Below are positions 15,091-15,993 of a DNA stretch of 15,993 nucleotides, in pieces. The stretch comes from Oligoflexia bacterium. GTDB taxonomy: Bacteria > Bdellovibrionota > JAFGOL01. Positions within the stretch are counted from its first letter, which is position 1; each line of letters opens with the position of its first letter. Location of the stretch: NCBI GenBank assembly GCA_016926495.1, contig JAFGOL010000070.1, forward strand, positions 1 through 15,993, in the 5' to 3' direction. Position numbers and translations under genes: made by a program. The notes below the pieces were generated by a model. That model was not told the DNA's origin, did no database searches, and was given only the letters and a program-made list of their open reading frames with translations.

Positions 15091-15993
15091 TACTAAGAAG
15101 GCTTGTATCCGTAATTTTCGGTTCTCTTGTGGGCATCAGGAATCGGCTGTACCTGGGAGGTGTTATCAAAAGGGTGGACGCCGGAAAAAAAGTAATTTCC
15201 GTGGGCAATCTCAGCATGGGGGGTACAGGCAAGACGCCGCTTGTCCTTATGCTTGCCAGGTTTGTCTCGGCGTCGGGATATAACACCGCTGTAATTGAAA
15301 AAGGTTATAAGAGCAAACTGCGTTTTAACGAGCTTGTGCTTGCCGAAAAGGGCCTTGACACGGTATCGTCGATACTGATTGGCGACGAGGCGTCCCTTAT
15401 CTGGGAAAATATTCCGGAAAGCACCAGGCTCGCTGTCGGCGGAAACAAAACGCAATGCGCGATAAACATAGTCGATAAATGGCCGGATACCGAGTATATA
15501 ATTGTTGACGACGGTTTTCAGCATTTAAAACTGAAAAGAAACGTGGACATACTCCTGCTTGACGCGGAAACCGGTTTTTCGGATTCGCTTTTCCCCCTGG
15601 GAAGATTAAGAGAACCTTACGGGGCTATGAACAGGGCTGATGTAGTCGTTTTCACTAAAGCGGGCAGGTTAACGGACGATGCAAAAAAGACGCTCGTGTA
15701 CGAGGCACAGTCATTCAACCCGGATGTCAAAATTTTCTTCTCCTCGCTGGACCTGAGGACAGGTGTTTCCCTTGAAACAAAGAGAATTTTACCCGTGTCG
15801 GGAATTTGTAACAACAGGCATTTTCTGGCCGCTTTAAAGGAAGCGGGTGCAAGGTTCAGCAGCCACGTGTCATACCCCGATCACTATAATTATACCGGTA
15901 ACGACGTGCGTAACATGAGAATGCTGAAGAACGAAACAGGGTCGGACTATATCGTTGTTACTTCCAAGGACTGGATGAAGCTAAGGCACATGA
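15087..15993 (+). CDS. lpxK: Tetraacyldisaccharide 4'-kinase, 3' end cut by the window edge
   Basis: LpxK is a membrane-associated P-loop kinase that phosphorylates the 4' position of the lipid A disaccharide to give lipid IVA. The frame is open to the right edge (about 302 codons). I place the start at TTG 15087, which overlaps the lpxB stop as TTGA; there is no in-frame ATG before the Walker motif. A hydrophobic N-terminus ('LVSVIFGSLVGI') leads to Walker A 'GGTGKTP' (45-51) in the family context 'SVGNLSMGGTGKTP'. It is followed by 'GDE' (99-101), 'DDGFQHLKLKRNVDILLLD' (from 141), 'PLGRLREP', 'YPDHYNY' and 'VTSKDWMKL'. The usual 'SRGYGR' stretch is replaced by 'EKGYKSK' (71-77). Only the last part of the protein is missing. 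Confidence 0.93.
   Translation, partial: MILRRLVSVIFGSLVGIRNRLYLGGVIKRVDAGKKVISVGNLSMGGTGKTPLVLMLARFVSASGYNTAVIEKGYKSKLRFNELVLAEKGLDTVSSILIGDEASLIWENIPESTRLAVGGNKTQCAINIVDKWPDTEYIIVDDGFQHLKLKRNVDILLLDAETGFSDSLFPLGRLREPYGAMNRADVVVFTKAGRLTDDAKKTLVYEAQSFNPDVKIFFSSLDLRTGVSLETKRILPVSGICNNRHFLAALKEAGARFSSHVSYPDHYNYTGNDVRNMRMLKNETGSDYIVVTSKDWMKLRHM

Noticed and set aside
15093..15524. 143-codon open frame antisense to lpxK
   Set aside because: It lies fully within the well-supported lpxK frame and shows no family motif.
1..15993. tRNA, rRNA, CRISPR array, insertion sequence, integrase or prophage genes
   Set aside because: Reading both strands I found no repeat array, terminal inverted repeats, transposase motifs or RNA gene signature; nearly all bases are covered by coding genes.

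Overview
The window is a gene-dense stretch of a diderm (Gram-negative) bacterial chromosome. It carries outer-membrane assembly genes (bamA, skp) and most of a lipid A pathway, so the organism makes LPS or a lipid A-like molecule. GC content is in the mid-40s percent by eye. Arginine is mostly AGG and isoleucine is often ATA. No phylum-diagnostic marker such as rRNA is present, so I leave the taxon open; a spirochaete, a deltaproteobacterial-type lineage or an uncultured candidate phylum would all fit. I see no mobile element, tRNA, rRNA, CRISPR array or phage gene.

Left part (about 1-7070), signalling. A TPR protein cut by the left edge runs into a convergent two-gene operon on the minus strand. 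That operon encodes a large membrane sensor histidine kinase (PDZ-like domain, about ten membrane spans, GAF-like region, HisKA/HATPase) and a sigma-54-dependent NtrC-type response regulator. The two genes overlap by a few bases. Divergent from the kinase is a small exported protein that looks START/SRPBCC-like. It converges with, and overlaps by 14 bases, a second six-span histidine kinase with no regulator beside it. A divergent spacer of only 16% GC separates that kinase from the next unit.

Right part (about 7159-15993), envelope biogenesis on the plus strand: thiE (thiamine phosphate synthase), bamA, skp/ompH, lpxD, fabZ, lpxA, a Gfo/Idh/MocA oxidoreductase resembling GnnA, lpxB and lpxK (cut by the right edge). 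From skp onward the genes are tightly coupled: three ATGA overlaps, one 20-base overlap, one 2-base gap and one TTGA overlap. BamA and Skp handle outer-membrane protein insertion and chaperoning. FabZ acts on 3-hydroxyacyl-ACP, the acyl donor pool for LpxA and LpxD. LpxA, LpxD, LpxB and LpxK catalyse acylation, N-acylation, disaccharide formation and 4'-phosphorylation. The deacetylase (LpxC) and UDP-hydrolase (LpxH/LpxI/LpxG) steps are not encoded here.

The most interesting point is the lone GnnA-like oxidoreductase between lpxA and lpxB, with no GnnB aminotransferase next to it. It comes with an LpxA that departs from the E. coli enzyme at several substrate-contact positions. This hints at a non-standard lipid A precursor but does not prove one.
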